Shown here in pieces: positions 1 through 8,545 of a stretch of DNA of 64,000 nt. A program made the translations under genes and the position numbers. The stretch spans positions 233,622-297,621 of the forward strand of contig NZ_JAEUGD010000067.1 of assembly GCF_016775155.1 (NCBI RefSeq). Direction: 5' to 3'. Source of the stretch: Fulvivirga marina (GTDB lineage: Bacteria; Bacteroidota; Bacteroidia; Cytophagales; Cyclobacteriaceae). Below the pieces are notes generated by a model, which made no database searches, was not told the origin of the DNA, and saw only the letters and a program-made list of their open reading frames with translations. The stretch's first letter is position 1. Each line of letters starts with the position of its first letter.

Positions 1-436
1 CGGGGATGGATATTCCCAGTGGGTTGTTTGACAGGTACAGTACTTCCAGCTGGTCCAGCCCGCTGAGGTCGGGAAGCGGGCCGCTCAGTTGGTTATAGTG
101 GAGGTAAAGTGCGCGCAAGCTTTTCAGGTCGTTCAATGACGCTGGCAAGTTGTTGATGAGGTTGTTATTGTTCAGGTCTATCTCTACGATGTCGCCATTT
201 TCTACACTTATGCAATGCCAGTCTACTATCTGATCGACTGAGGTTATGGTACTCCAGTCGGTTGGCCAGCCGGTCCGGTCGGTCCAGTTGGTGCCGCCCG
301 TGGACTGGTAGAGGTCGCGCAAGGCCTGGAGCTCTACGGAATCGGCTACTGATCCATTAGTTACCTGGGCTTCTGAATTATAACAACCTGCAAAAATTAA
401 TGCGGTGATAAGTATCTTTTTTATAATGTTTTTCAT
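1..436 (-). CDS. Leucine-rich-repeat lipoprotein, N-terminal part (cut by window edge)
   Basis: Read by hand on the minus strand: an ATG at 436-434 opens a frame that runs off the window start (145 codons visible). The first residues are a lipoprotein-like signal (hydrophobic ILITALIFAGC, Cys18). Then comes the usual cap of secreted bacterial LRR proteins (DLYQSTGGTNWTDRTGW, residues 42-58), followed by LRR units of the type L..L..L.L..N.LSG.LP. Such proteins are surface or secreted binding proteins; the ligand is unknown. It begins 11 bases after the stop of the upstream Rhs-like gene, so the two are probably co-transcribed. The LRR body is clearly richer in G+C than the neighbouring genes (33 of the first 60 bases), which suggests a different origin. 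The C-terminus is not visible. Confidence 0.8.
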   Translation of the reverse strand, partial: MKNIIKKILITALIFAGCYNSEAQVTNGSVADSVELQALRDLYQSTGGTNWTDRTGWPTDWSTITSVDQIVDWHCISVENGDIVEIDLNNNNLINNLPASLNDLKSLRALYLHYNQLSGPLPDLSGLDQLEVLYLSNNPLGISIP

Positions 437-447
437 TTTTCTGAAGC

Positions 448-2697
448 TTAATTTACGGCAGGAACTCCATTTAGTGGATGGTTGTACAATAGTTCCATTC
501 CGAAAAGGTCAGGATTGGCGTCGTCTATATTTTTTTCTGGCTCTATCTGAAGAGTACTGCTATTGATGTTCTCCAGCCAACCCCGAATATTGTATCGGTA
601 GTCTATAGATTGTTGAGGTACGTTATTTTCAACGTGCAAGTTCTTTTCAATCAACTCTCCCAGCTCGTTGTATTTATTTTTGGCTAGTAATACTTTCCCC
701 TGGGTTATACCATTTTCGATCATTTCATGATATCCTTGCATTAGCCTGCCTGCGTGATCATAGGTGTAACTTTTTTTCATCTCATAGGTATTACCTCCAT
801 TCGTGTGGCTACGTTTTGCTGCCAGAACCCAACCTGGAAAATTATATAGCATACTCTGTTTGTCTATACTTCCGCTGTAATTTTTTGTTATGGTTTGTAT
901 CACTCTATAACGGTTATCATAATAGGTCACTGAGTTTGCCCAGGTATTGTTTCCATCCAAAGTTTTTACTTTACTTCCTGTTATCTGGCCTTTGACTCTA
1001 TCAAATGCTGCTGATGGGAAGGTATATATGCCTTGAATGTTAGTCTCCTGACTTAGTTGTGTTGGGTCATAATCATAATCTGTCCCAAAGTCTGGTAAGC
1101 TTTTGAAAGCATAATTATCGTAATAGGTAACGGTGAGGTAATCACTTTCTATTACTCCTTTTGGAAAAGACAGGTCTGTATAGCCATGAACTGATGTGCC
1201 CATTTGCTCATACCATTCATCCTGATTGCTAGCGGCCGCATCATAAAAATTATTGACTACAGTTTGCATCTCTGCCTGGGTAACTGTTGCTGTATGGGTA
1301 TATATTCCGGTGGCTATAGGTCTGTTCAGTTGATCATATTTTGTGAAAGTCCACTCCTTACCCGTTGTAATATTAGCATCTCTTTGATTTCCGTCCTGGG
1401 TTAAAACTATTCTGTCTCTCTTATCATAGACCATGTACACCCAATCTGACCCGGGAACTCTTTTCCTGGCAATCCGGCCTCTTGCATCATATTTATAGGT
1501 AAAGGCATAATCAGATAGTAACTCTTCATCCAATGTGGTTCCGGAATTCAGTTTCTGACTGGCCTCCGGGGGCAAAACGAACCTCAAGTTTCCAATATCA
1601 TCATAGATGTAGTAGGTATCCGCCCACAACTCAATGGTGGATTCGGCACCATGGACCTGTACTCTTTTCAAGATGATGTGCCCGCGCTTATCGGTATACT
1701 CCTGGGTTTGATGGCTTGCTTCGTCAATAGATATTATTTTGGTGAGGCTACCGGCAAGGTAATCTCCGGATGTTTCGGGAAGTTCAGAATTCAGACCAGC
1801 TTTCCAAAGCTTTACTTTATCATTCGTCTCATTTACATGGTAAGCAAACTTAACGGTGTGGGGGTTAACACTAACTGTCCCATACTCAAACAGGTCTTTA
1901 ACAAATTTTACATTTAAACCGGTAATCTGTTCCGAGTATGCATATACACCGATACATAAATACCCATCTTTGATGTATGCATAATAAGTTCCTTTCTGTA
2001 GTGACCCCAATGACATATCAGGAATACCCCCATGAAGGAACCCAACCTGCCCAATCTTGAGCGTGGTGTTATCAAACCCTGCACTGAAACTTACTGATAA
2101 TACTTTATCTAAAACAGATACACTTACGCCTCCACCACCAGATACAGGATCCACAACATATTGGCCATAGTTTATGTAGGTATTAAAGTTTTCTATTTCA
2201 AAATCTGATACGAGGGGCTGCCAATCGCGTCCTGGCGCTCCTTGGGTCACCACCCTGTTTAATGGAGATGCCTCATAAACTGTTTCTGCGAAGGGGTATG
2301 CGTCTCTTGCATGATTGCCAGGGGTTCTATAAAATTCCTTTTGGGCTTCTTCATAATTTGCCTTGTATTTACCATCGTTGCTAATATGCCTATAGCTCAA
2401 ATAGCGTCTTGAAATTCTGCCGTTTGCATCATAATCCGTCGCTGAAACCAAATCTTTTTGGGCAGGACTTCCCCCTCTAATAACTTCTTGAACGCTACGA
2501 CCTAATCCATCAAAATAGGTGATTTTGGAATTTCTCAGGTTCAGAGAGTAGGTATCAAAGCTAGCTTCAGACGTTTCTTTTGTCAAGGAAATTCGTCTTT
2601 CAACAGAATTAACCTCTGTGGATGATTGGCTGTAAGTATTCTGTATTATTCCCGCTAAGCAGAATAGGATAAAGAGTTGTCTATAAATGCGTTTCAT
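448..2697 (-). CDS. Secreted YD-repeat (Rhs-type) protein, DUF6443-like, ends before Rhs core
   Basis: 749 aa with a Sec signal peptide (residues 1-24, ending YSQ). Residues about 55-150 match the DUF6443-type head of Bacteroidetes Rhs proteins (KITYFDGLGRSVQEVI, TDYDANGRISRRYL, later GAPGRDWQP). YD-type repeats follow (YIYDDIGNLRFVLPPEA, YKYDARGRIARKRVPG, YTYDHAGRLMQGYHE, NKYNELGELIEKNL, RYNIRGWLENINS). In full-length relatives the sequence goes on from a DLFGMELLYN-like motif into the Rhs core and a variable C-terminal toxin; here it stops 20 residues after the start of that motif. It is therefore either a natural split gene or a truncated one. It lies 72 bases after the 1207-aa Rhs-like gene in the same direction and 11 bases before an LRR gene. 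Confidence 0.85.
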   Translation of the reverse strand: MKRIYRQLFILFCLAGIIQNTYSQSSTEVNSVERRISLTKETSEASFDTYSLNLRNSKITYFDGLGRSVQEVIRGGSPAQKDLVSATDYDANGRISRRYLSYRHISNDGKYKANYEEAQKEFYRTPGNHARDAYPFAETVYEASPLNRVVTQGAPGRDWQPLVSDFEIENFNTYINYGQYVVDPVSGGGGVSVSVLDKVLSVSFSAGFDNTTLKIGQVGFLHGGIPDMSLGSLQKGTYYAYIKDGYLCIGVYAYSEQITGLNVKFVKDLFEYGTVSVNPHTVKFAYHVNETNDKVKLWKAGLNSELPETSGDYLAGSLTKIISIDEASHQTQEYTDKRGHIILKRVQVHGAESTIELWADTYYIYDDIGNLRFVLPPEASQKLNSGTTLDEELLSDYAFTYKYDARGRIARKRVPGSDWVYMVYDKRDRIVLTQDGNQRDANITTGKEWTFTKYDQLNRPIATGIYTHTATVTQAEMQTVVNNFYDAAASNQDEWYEQMGTSVHGYTDLSFPKGVIESDYLTVTYYDNYAFKSLPDFGTDYDYDPTQLSQETNIQGIYTFPSAAFDRVKGQITGSKVKTLDGNNTWANSVTYYDNRYRVIQTITKNYSGSIDKQSMLYNFPGWVLAAKRSHTNGGNTYEMKKSYTYDHAGRLMQGYHEMIENGITQGKVLLAKNKYNELGELIEKNLHVENNVPQQSIDYRYNIRGWLENINSSTLQIEPEKNIDDANPDLFGMELLYNHPLNGVPAVN

Positions 2698-2769
2698 TAC
2701 GTATTTTCAGTCAGGATATTATTGGATTTACCTAATTGTTGATGTTTTGATGTGGCAAGCATGGGTATG

Positions 2770-5700
2770 CTATTCACTTTTATAGTTATATATGAATTTG
2801 GAAAGTATGCTGTTATCACTGTCTTTGACCCATTCTAACCTGCCGAATGAATCATACTTGTAGTTTTTAGCCTGGCCATTAGGGTCTGCTATTGAAAGGA
2901 TTTCTCCCCGGTCTGAGTAATTGTAGGTGGTGACCATAGCATATGACAAGCTGTTCCTTAAAGCTGTTGCTTCCGCTGATGTCAAACCGGAATTGCTACC
3001 TTCAAAATCGACCCCAAAAATGCTTTCCACATCTGATAGTCTACCGTTTTCTATCACGGCTAAAAGGTGTTTTTGATTCGAACTCCATATAAAACTTGTG
3101 TAGTAACCATCTTCATTAAGCTCTACTATGTTGTTATGGTTGTTGTAGGTAATCTGCTTTCTTAGTTTGTAGTTGCTTTTGCCATAGCCCAAATCACTAT
3201 CAGGGTCAGGGGTCTCGTTTGCACCTAGTGTTTCATGCTGATAGTATTTGACAGGGAAATATTCATTATACATGATATATTCACCTTTAAGGGGGTCGGT
3301 GGTATGATGATAGAGCGAGGTGGCTACTTCTTGAACTAAGGAGGTTCCTGTTTTATGGACGTACCTTACATATCTTTGCTTGTCTTCACTATCCGTTATT
3401 TCTTTCCAAATCAACAAGTTGTCTGATGAATAGCCGTATTTGGTGTTTTCTGCATATGCTTCTCCATTCCCTCCATAGGTGGTGATTTTACTGTTCTCAA
3501 GCAATGAAAAGCCTATATCTACTTGGTAATACTTGTATGCCAGGGGATTACAGGGGATTTCCGGATCCCAGCTCGATAGACTATAGACACCACCGGGAAG
3601 TGGTAAAGATTTAATCTTTAAACCATATGTTGTATAAATTGTCTGCTTATAACTGTTCTCAACCTGCTTCACGAGATCGCCGTTCTCAGTATAGTCATAC
3701 TGGTAAAGCAAATTTCCATTGCTGTAGGAATAAGTGAGAGAAGGGGTACCATGAACCATTATCCGGGAGTTGCTACTTTCGGGGTTAAATGTAACACAAG
3801 AATATAGTACAATGGCATCGTAATTACTTTGGCTATCGGTGTTGTTTGAATAGACGTATACTGATTTTCCCGAGTTTCCTCTTTTTACTTCAACTCTCCC
3901 ATAGCCTACAAAGCTGCCGGCTGCACTATTGCTAAGCGGGTAGGCTGCATTGGAACTGTATACATTGAAGTAGGAAATCCCATCTTTTGAGGGGGTGGTT
4001 GTTGCTGTTAAGTAATGTGTGACTGGTTTGTTCATCAGTTTCCCTGAAGTAGAGCCGTCTGCATTTTGATATGAGTACTCTATTACCTGATCAATATTAT
4101 TAGTTCCATTTGAAATTACCTGCCTGTTAACCCTTAGACCTGCTCCATAATTCTTTTTATAGCTGTAGGTTGGATTTTTCTGCTTGATAGTTGCATGAGC
4201 TCTGGCGCCGGTAACTTCTCTGTCTACTTGATGGGCCCTTAATGTATATGTTCCTTTCGGTAAGGTGATGTCTGTTACACCTGAAGTACTGATGTCTGTA
4301 TTTGTACCGTCAGGCTTTATTAGTCTGACTATATAGGTGGGTTTGGGTGCAATATACGCTTCTCTGATTAACGTACCGGAAACCACATCTGTTGATGTTT
4401 GCATAGAGGTAGCAATAAGTGTATAGTTTGCGGCAGGCAGATTTAGTGCTATTTTATCTACTGGCGCGTATCCTCCTGCAACATTTATGGATTTTACATA
4501 TACACCAGTATCCTTATTTTTAATAACGAGGTTGTTTCCAACGTTTGAAGTATTGGGTCCTGTAATTGAATAATCGAGAAAAACACTTTTTTCGGTTCCA
4601 TATATTGTAAAGTCATCGGAGTTGGTAAATATGCCATTACAGCTGCTATATTTAGAATCACATACTTCTGCGGCTGTTACTTCGTTATAAGGATGGTTAA
4701 TATTTGTAGTGATCGAAAAAATTTCATTTTGTTCCACTTCAAATTCAACTGCTGTTAGCGAGCCGTTTCCACAGGGCGTAGCGGAGTTATAATCCCTGCA
4801 TATTTCAAGAGGACTGAAAGTATCGACTGTTTCAAAATTTGAGAAATGGTTGGCTCCAAAGTCAAAGGATGTGATGCCTCCTGTTGGATATTTTATTGAA
4901 GAAATTATGCCATATTTCATATAGTCCTCAACTGGGGAGTAATTGTCTCCCTCTGTTCCTATTAAAGGGGCTCCTGCTATTCCATAGCTTACTTTTGGGT
5001 AAAATCCTGAGTTAGTGGTTTTACCATTGTAAAAGCCCCATAGGTCTACGGCATCGGAAGTTCTTAAAGGGTACTCTGTGTGGTTATAATAGTCGATAAC
5101 ATAAGGGGGCTTAGGGGTTCCGTTGGCGGAGTTCTCTCTTACACTGGTCAGCCATAACTTATTAGCCAGGTTGTCATATAAAAATTTGAATGACCCTACA
5201 AGATATTCTATTCCGGCAGAGGATTTCTCTATTAGCTCAATTTGGTCTAATCGTGTCTTTAAATTGGTACCTGAAGCTGTATAGTCACTGCCTTCAAGCT
5301 TATCATCAACGGTATGAAATTTTACTAATGTGGCACTGTTATCAGGGTATGTTATGGTTATATCTTTCAAAAACAATCCATCAACTTCATGCTCAACAAC
5401 GCCTCCGAAACTATGCGGAGAAGCAGTTGATGATCCGGCAGGCAGGCAGTCTGTTCTATATACTGACCTGTACCCACCACTGAACGTTTTGAATTTATAG
5501 GTTTTTCTTGTGTAGCTAAATGTTATTTGTTCTCCCGACGGGTGTGTAATTGATTTTAAGTACCAACTGCTGGCTTGGGTATTAGTGACTCCTTCAGGAA
5601 AAAATAAAGACTTTGTCCATTCAATCCAACTCGCCTGCTCCACTCCCTGATCATAAGTGGTTCCGCCAAACTCGTAACTCACGCCATCTAATGTGGATAT

Positions 5701-6393
5701 GATCCAACTGTCATCATCTTGGGTGGGGAATTTATCAAAAATCAATTTGGTTTTACTATCTGTAATGATCTCTCTATCCTCATTGAAGAGAAATTTCCCA
5801 CTCAAACCATTGAAGTTAAAATAAAAGTTATCTGGTTCTGTATCATGCATGTTTGCCTCAAATAACATATCAGAAATGAAGGCTGCATTTTTTGATGTAT
5901 TGAGGTCCTGTGTATCGTCTTCCCATTGAATGCCACAACTAACACCAATTCCTTTCGGAATCTTTCTGCCTGTTATCTGATTCCCATTGAGGTAAGTAAT
6001 AGGCTGGGCTATTCCATACTTATCCTGGGTTCCTCCTTTACTTTTAAAATCTGTCAATCCATTGATAGACCGGGTAATCACTCCTCCTGCACTTAATGAC
6101 CATCCGGCACCTACCCAAGAGGATACTTCTTCTACCTTGACACCGCTGGCATGGTAGCTTAAGGAGATGGGTAGGGACAAATGACGACCTTCTACATTGT
6201 AAAGTGGTATGTTTATACTAGGTATACCGGTATATGTTCCTACCGGAATTTCTCCATATTTCCCCAGGGCTGCAGCATCGGGCGGCGGTGGGATACTAAC
6301 CTGAAATTTTTCAGACTGCGACAACCCATTTCGACCTATGAATAAAAGGAACAAACATATAAAGGTGAAGTAGGTGTATACTCGAACTCTCAT
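2770..6393 (-). CDS. Large secreted YD-repeat (Rhs/SpvB-like) protein
   Basis: 1207 aa; signal peptide 1-25 (hydrophobic FICLFLLFIG, cleavage near LSQS). The N-terminal part has the stretch typical of Bacteroidetes Rhs/SpvB-related proteins: GKYGEIPVGTYTGIPSINIP, then SLSYHASGVKVEEVSSWVGA with GWSLSAGGVITRSI. The middle has cysteine-containing regions without a fold I recognise. The C-terminus carries YD repeats (YNYSDRGEILSIADPNGQ, YKYDSFGRLEWV). Such proteins form large secreted beta-strand shells. There is no Rhs core or recognisable toxin tip. It is the first gene of the minus-strand group with the 749-aa DUF6443-like gene, and the pair arrangement suggests the two act together; that is inference. 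Confidence 0.85.
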   Translation of the reverse strand: MRVRVYTYFTFICLFLLFIGRNGLSQSEKFQVSIPPPPDAAALGKYGEIPVGTYTGIPSINIPLYNVEGRHLSLPISLSYHASGVKVEEVSSWVGAGWSLSAGGVITRSINGLTDFKSKGGTQDKYGIAQPITYLNGNQITGRKIPKGIGVSCGIQWEDDTQDLNTSKNAAFISDMLFEANMHDTEPDNFYFNFNGLSGKFLFNEDREIITDSKTKLIFDKFPTQDDDSWIISTLDGVSYEFGGTTYDQGVEQASWIEWTKSLFFPEGVTNTQASSWYLKSITHPSGEQITFSYTRKTYKFKTFSGGYRSVYRTDCLPAGSSTASPHSFGGVVEHEVDGLFLKDITITYPDNSATLVKFHTVDDKLEGSDYTASGTNLKTRLDQIELIEKSSAGIEYLVGSFKFLYDNLANKLWLTSVRENSANGTPKPPYVIDYYNHTEYPLRTSDAVDLWGFYNGKTTNSGFYPKVSYGIAGAPLIGTEGDNYSPVEDYMKYGIISSIKYPTGGITSFDFGANHFSNFETVDTFSPLEICRDYNSATPCGNGSLTAVEFEVEQNEIFSITTNINHPYNEVTAAEVCDSKYSSCNGIFTNSDDFTIYGTEKSVFLDYSITGPNTSNVGNNLVIKNKDTGVYVKSINVAGGYAPVDKIALNLPAANYTLIATSMQTSTDVVSGTLIREAYIAPKPTYIVRLIKPDGTNTDISTSGVTDITLPKGTYTLRAHQVDREVTGARAHATIKQKNPTYSYKKNYGAGLRVNRQVISNGTNNIDQVIEYSYQNADGSTSGKLMNKPVTHYLTATTTPSKDGISYFNVYSSNAAYPLSNSAAGSFVGYGRVEVKRGNSGKSVYVYSNNTDSQSNYDAIVLYSCVTFNPESSNSRIMVHGTPSLTYSYSNGNLLYQYDYTENGDLVKQVENSYKQTIYTTYGLKIKSLPLPGGVYSLSSWDPEIPCNPLAYKYYQVDIGFSLLENSKITTYGGNGEAYAENTKYGYSSDNLLIWKEITDSEDKQRYVRYVHKTGTSLVQEVATSLYHHTTDPLKGEYIMYNEYFPVKYYQHETLGANETPDPDSDLGYGKSNYKLRKQITYNNHNNIVELNEDGYYTSFIWSSNQKHLLAVIENGRLSDVESIFGVDFEGSNSGLTSAEATALRNSLSYAMVTTYNYSDRGEILSIADPNGQAKNYKYDSFGRLEWVKDSDNSILSKFIYNYKSE

Positions 6394-6582
6394 TCTGGTA
6401 GTAGTTATGTATATGTAAGTATTGGATTAATTTTTACACCATAAAAGGCATCGCTTTTTTGATGTTTCAACAAAATCGGGCGCTAAATTAAATTTTAAAA
6501 ATATATATATCCTCAAAATCATGTAAGAAATATTTAAATAAGTAATATAAAATTCATCCAACTGCCTTTTTGATGCTCATTG

Positions 6583-6879
6583 CTAAGTGTTTAGCCCTAC
6601 TTGATGTTTTTTTATATTTTGCTTGTATTTTTGAAGGTTATTTGCACAAAACAATGGCAACTTTGACAGTAATATTTCATACTCTTTTATAACTCTGTTG
6701 TATTGCTCCGTACCTGGTTTCAACTCCATTACTGATGTGTTCAGGAAGAAAAGCTGGTAGCGCAATCCTTTACTTCTCTGAATTGTTAAGGTTTGCATAT
6801 CAAAAAGGGCAACGTTAGAACCGTCCTTAATAAAGTATGTGTCTTTAATGGTTTTTGTATAATCGTATATTTTGATCAT
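6583..6879 (-). CDS. Small hypothetical protein (98 aa)
   Basis: 98 aa, no signal peptide, no recognised domain. The first 45 residues look like a compact beta-rich segment (KIYDYTKTIKDTYFIKDGSN, ALFDMQTLTIQR) and the rest is helical and lysine-rich. It starts six bases after the stop of the 104-aa gene upstream, so the two are almost certainly one transcript. Its neighbourhood (small unknown genes plus an XRE regulator) resembles accessory or mobile DNA. No function can be assigned. Confidence 0.6.
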   Translation of the reverse strand: MIKIYDYTKTIKDTYFIKDGSNVALFDMQTLTIQRSKGLRYQLFFLNTSVMELKPGTEQYNRVIKEYEILLSKLPLFCANNLQKYKQNIKKHQVGLNT

Positions 6880-6885
6880 GGTATA

Positions 6886-7200
6886 TTAGTTCCTCGGTAT
6901 GTTAACGGGGTCTTTGATCAGGAATAATTGCAGTGTTTCACGTAAATGCTTTAACTGTTCTACCTGTCCCTTCATGCTGTAATACATAAATTCAAAGCTG
7001 CGCTCATAAACCGTCAGTTGATCCGCTTTATTCATCAGTTCATACAAGCCGTTTTCGTAGATCAGTTGTGCAAAATCCATGTTGGTACTTTCGTAGGTCT
7101 CTGCAAGGCGACTCGTATCTTGCACCAGTTGGTTAAGAGCTTCCAGCAACTGCTGGTAACGTTGCACGGACTCCTCCCATGCCAGGGTGTTATTCTCCAT
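6886..7200 (-). CDS. Small all-helical hypothetical protein (104 aa)
   Basis: 104 aa, predicted almost wholly alpha-helical with heptad-like hydrophobic spacing (YQQLLEALNQLVQDTSRLAE; later QVEQLKHLRETLQLFL), so probably a coiled-coil or helical-bundle cytoplasmic protein. No signal peptide or known motif. Lies directly before the 98-aa gene with a six-base gap, forming a two-gene unit. The pairing of a helical protein with a small partner could be a structural or immunity-type pair, but nothing in the sequence proves it. Confidence 0.6.
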   Translation of the reverse strand: MENNTLAWEESVQRYQQLLEALNQLVQDTSRLAETYESTNMDFAQLIYENGLYELMNKADQLTVYERSFEFMYYSMKGQVEQLKHLRETLQLFLIKDPVNIPRN

Positions 7201-7347
7201 ATTTTTTAAAATTTATTAAGAGGCATCCAGGGGAGACACTTGCAGCTCCCCACGGACGACCACTAACTCAAACGCATTAAAATGGGTATTTTAAGTATTA
7301 TTCTTTGCTACGAATGCCATAGCAATGTGTGCTCTCAGTAGGATGTT

Positions 7348-7372
7348 GGGAGGTGTGCCCCACACACCTCCC
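7348..7372. terminator. GC-rich hairpin, possible terminator or small-RNA structure
   Basis: A 10-bp perfect stem (GGGAGGTGTG paired with CACACCTCCC, five-base loop) sits 20 bases beyond the stop of the 70-aa minus-strand gene. No clear T-run follows, so it is a weak terminator at best or another RNA structure. Confidence 0.4.
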
Positions 7373-7392
7373 GTTCACCCGTCAACCTAAAC

Positions 7393-7605
7393 CTAGTCTT
7401 TAGGGCCTGTAAATACGAAGCTGCAACTCTCCGCATCGTACTCAATTTTACACCCCTTTATTTCTGCAAGGGCTTCTATATATGCTATTGTTAGTTCAGT
7501 ATTTATTTCAAGTTTTTCTGCCAGCTCTTCCAACGTTCCTGTTTCCTTTGAGGCAATCAGGTCTTCCAACCGTATGAGCCGCCAGATAATTATTGGTCTT
7601 CCCAA
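7393..7605 (-). CDS. Small HTH-type DNA-binding protein (70 aa)
   Basis: 70 aa. Residues about 10-45 (RLEDLIASKETGTLEELAEK, then LEINTELTIAYIEALAEIKG) follow the pattern of the short winged HTH_11-like domain often seen in Bacteroidetes, in which a helix pair is followed by a beta wing (CKIEYDAESCSFVF). The usual recognition-helix residues (such as SERTLYR) are replaced by acidic and neutral ones, so DNA binding is not certain. It begins eight bases after the stop of the 116-aa gene, as part of the same minus-strand transcript. Confidence 0.6.
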   Translation of the reverse strand: MGRPIIIWRLIRLEDLIASKETGTLEELAEKLEINTELTIAYIEALAEIKGCKIEYDAESCSFVFTGPKD

Positions 7606-7613
7606 GGTGTATA

Positions 7614-7964
7614 TCAGCGCAGCTTAACGCCGGATAATTTTCTTTTAAAGCACTTCAAGGAGTACCGGATAGGCTTTCTGCTATGTCGCACGCTCATATT
7701 TTCCGGGGACTCTCCCGCTGGTTTAGCTTTTTCAGTAGCTACATATTGCGGATTGAAAAGTATCGTGGCTATGGAATGCTCATATCCTTGCTTAATAAAG
7801 GCAATCATCCCATTATTACTTGCCAGCATTTTCTCAAGTCGCTCATAAGCTAACCAGCATACGGAACAGCGCTTAAGTTGTAGATGCAAATACTCAAGAA
7901 TACCATCATATTCGGTGTGTAGGATTGTTTCCAGGCGCGGATAATTAACTAATTGGTTAGTCAT
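7614..7964 (-). CDS. Hypothetical protein (116 aa)
   Basis: 116 aa without signal peptide. The first half contains a cysteine pair in LQLKRCSVCWLAYERLEKML; the spacing (CxxC) followed by a helical stretch recalls a small zinc ribbon or anti-sigma-like CxxC, but a full ligand set is not visible. The C-terminus is strongly basic (RHSRKPIRYSLKCFKRKLSG), suggesting nucleic-acid or membrane contact. Divergent from the XRE regulator at 8051, with 86 bases between, and followed at once by the small HTH protein. Confidence 0.55.
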   Translation of the reverse strand: MTNQLVNYPRLETILHTEYDGILEYLHLQLKRCSVCWLAYERLEKMLASNNGMIAFIKQGYEHSIATILFNPQYVATEKAKPAGESPENMSVRHSRKPIRYSLKCFKRKLSGVKLR

Positions 7965-8050
7965 GGTAATTAATCATGTTAATTGTAAATTTGAAAAAGG
8001 GCTCTACATCAAAGGTTTGATTGCAGAATCTTTTGTAGTCAAAAACAACA

Positions 8051-8536
8051 ATGATTCAAAATTATAATATTGTAGTGAATAATACAACAATAGAGGAGAG
8101 AATTTATCACTTTCGCACAAGAAACCACTGGTCTCAGACCGAGCTGGGTGAGAAGATTAAAGAAATAACAGGCAAGCCTTTAGGCAGGGATGTGATCTCA
8201 AATTATGAAAAAGGCAGGCGAAAGGTGCCATCAGAACTGGTTCCGGTACTCGCCAAAATATTCGGTATATCTACTGATGAGCTGTTTTATAAGTATGAAG
8301 AGGTTGTTGCGAAAAGCCCAACACTTCAGGCTATTGAAGCATCGGAAAAGCTGGCAAAGAAAGACGTGACAGAGGCTTACCTGAAAGCGATGGAAGCTCT
8401 AAAACAATCACAAGTTGAGATTCAGGCATTACGTGATCAGGCTGAAACCTTCAAAAACGAAATGAACAGGTACAAAAAAGAAGCTGAGGAAGCGCAAGCC
8501 GTTATTGACAAGGTGAAGAAGAACCTCTCTTTATAA
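8051..8536 (+). CDS. XRE-family transcriptional regulator with coiled-coil tail
   Basis: 161 aa. Residues about 14-75 are a Cro/C1-type helix-turn-helix (RIYHFRTRNHWSQTELGEKI, GRDVISNYEKGRRKVPSELV, LAKIFGISTDELF). The remainder is a charged coiled coil (about residues 95-158), which probably gives dimerisation. Such stand-alone regulators often control the divergent neighbour; here that would be the 7964-7393 unit. No catalytic domain. The stop lies 10 bases from the stop of the convergent TPR gene. Confidence 0.9.
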   Translation: MIQNYNIVVNNTTIEERIYHFRTRNHWSQTELGEKIKEITGKPLGRDVISNYEKGRRKVPSELVPVLAKIFGISTDELFYKYEEVVAKSPTLQAIEASEKLAKKDVTEAYLKAMEALKQSQVEIQALRDQAETFKNEMNRYKKEAEEAQAVIDKVKKNLSL

Positions 8537-8545
8537 TCTAGTACA

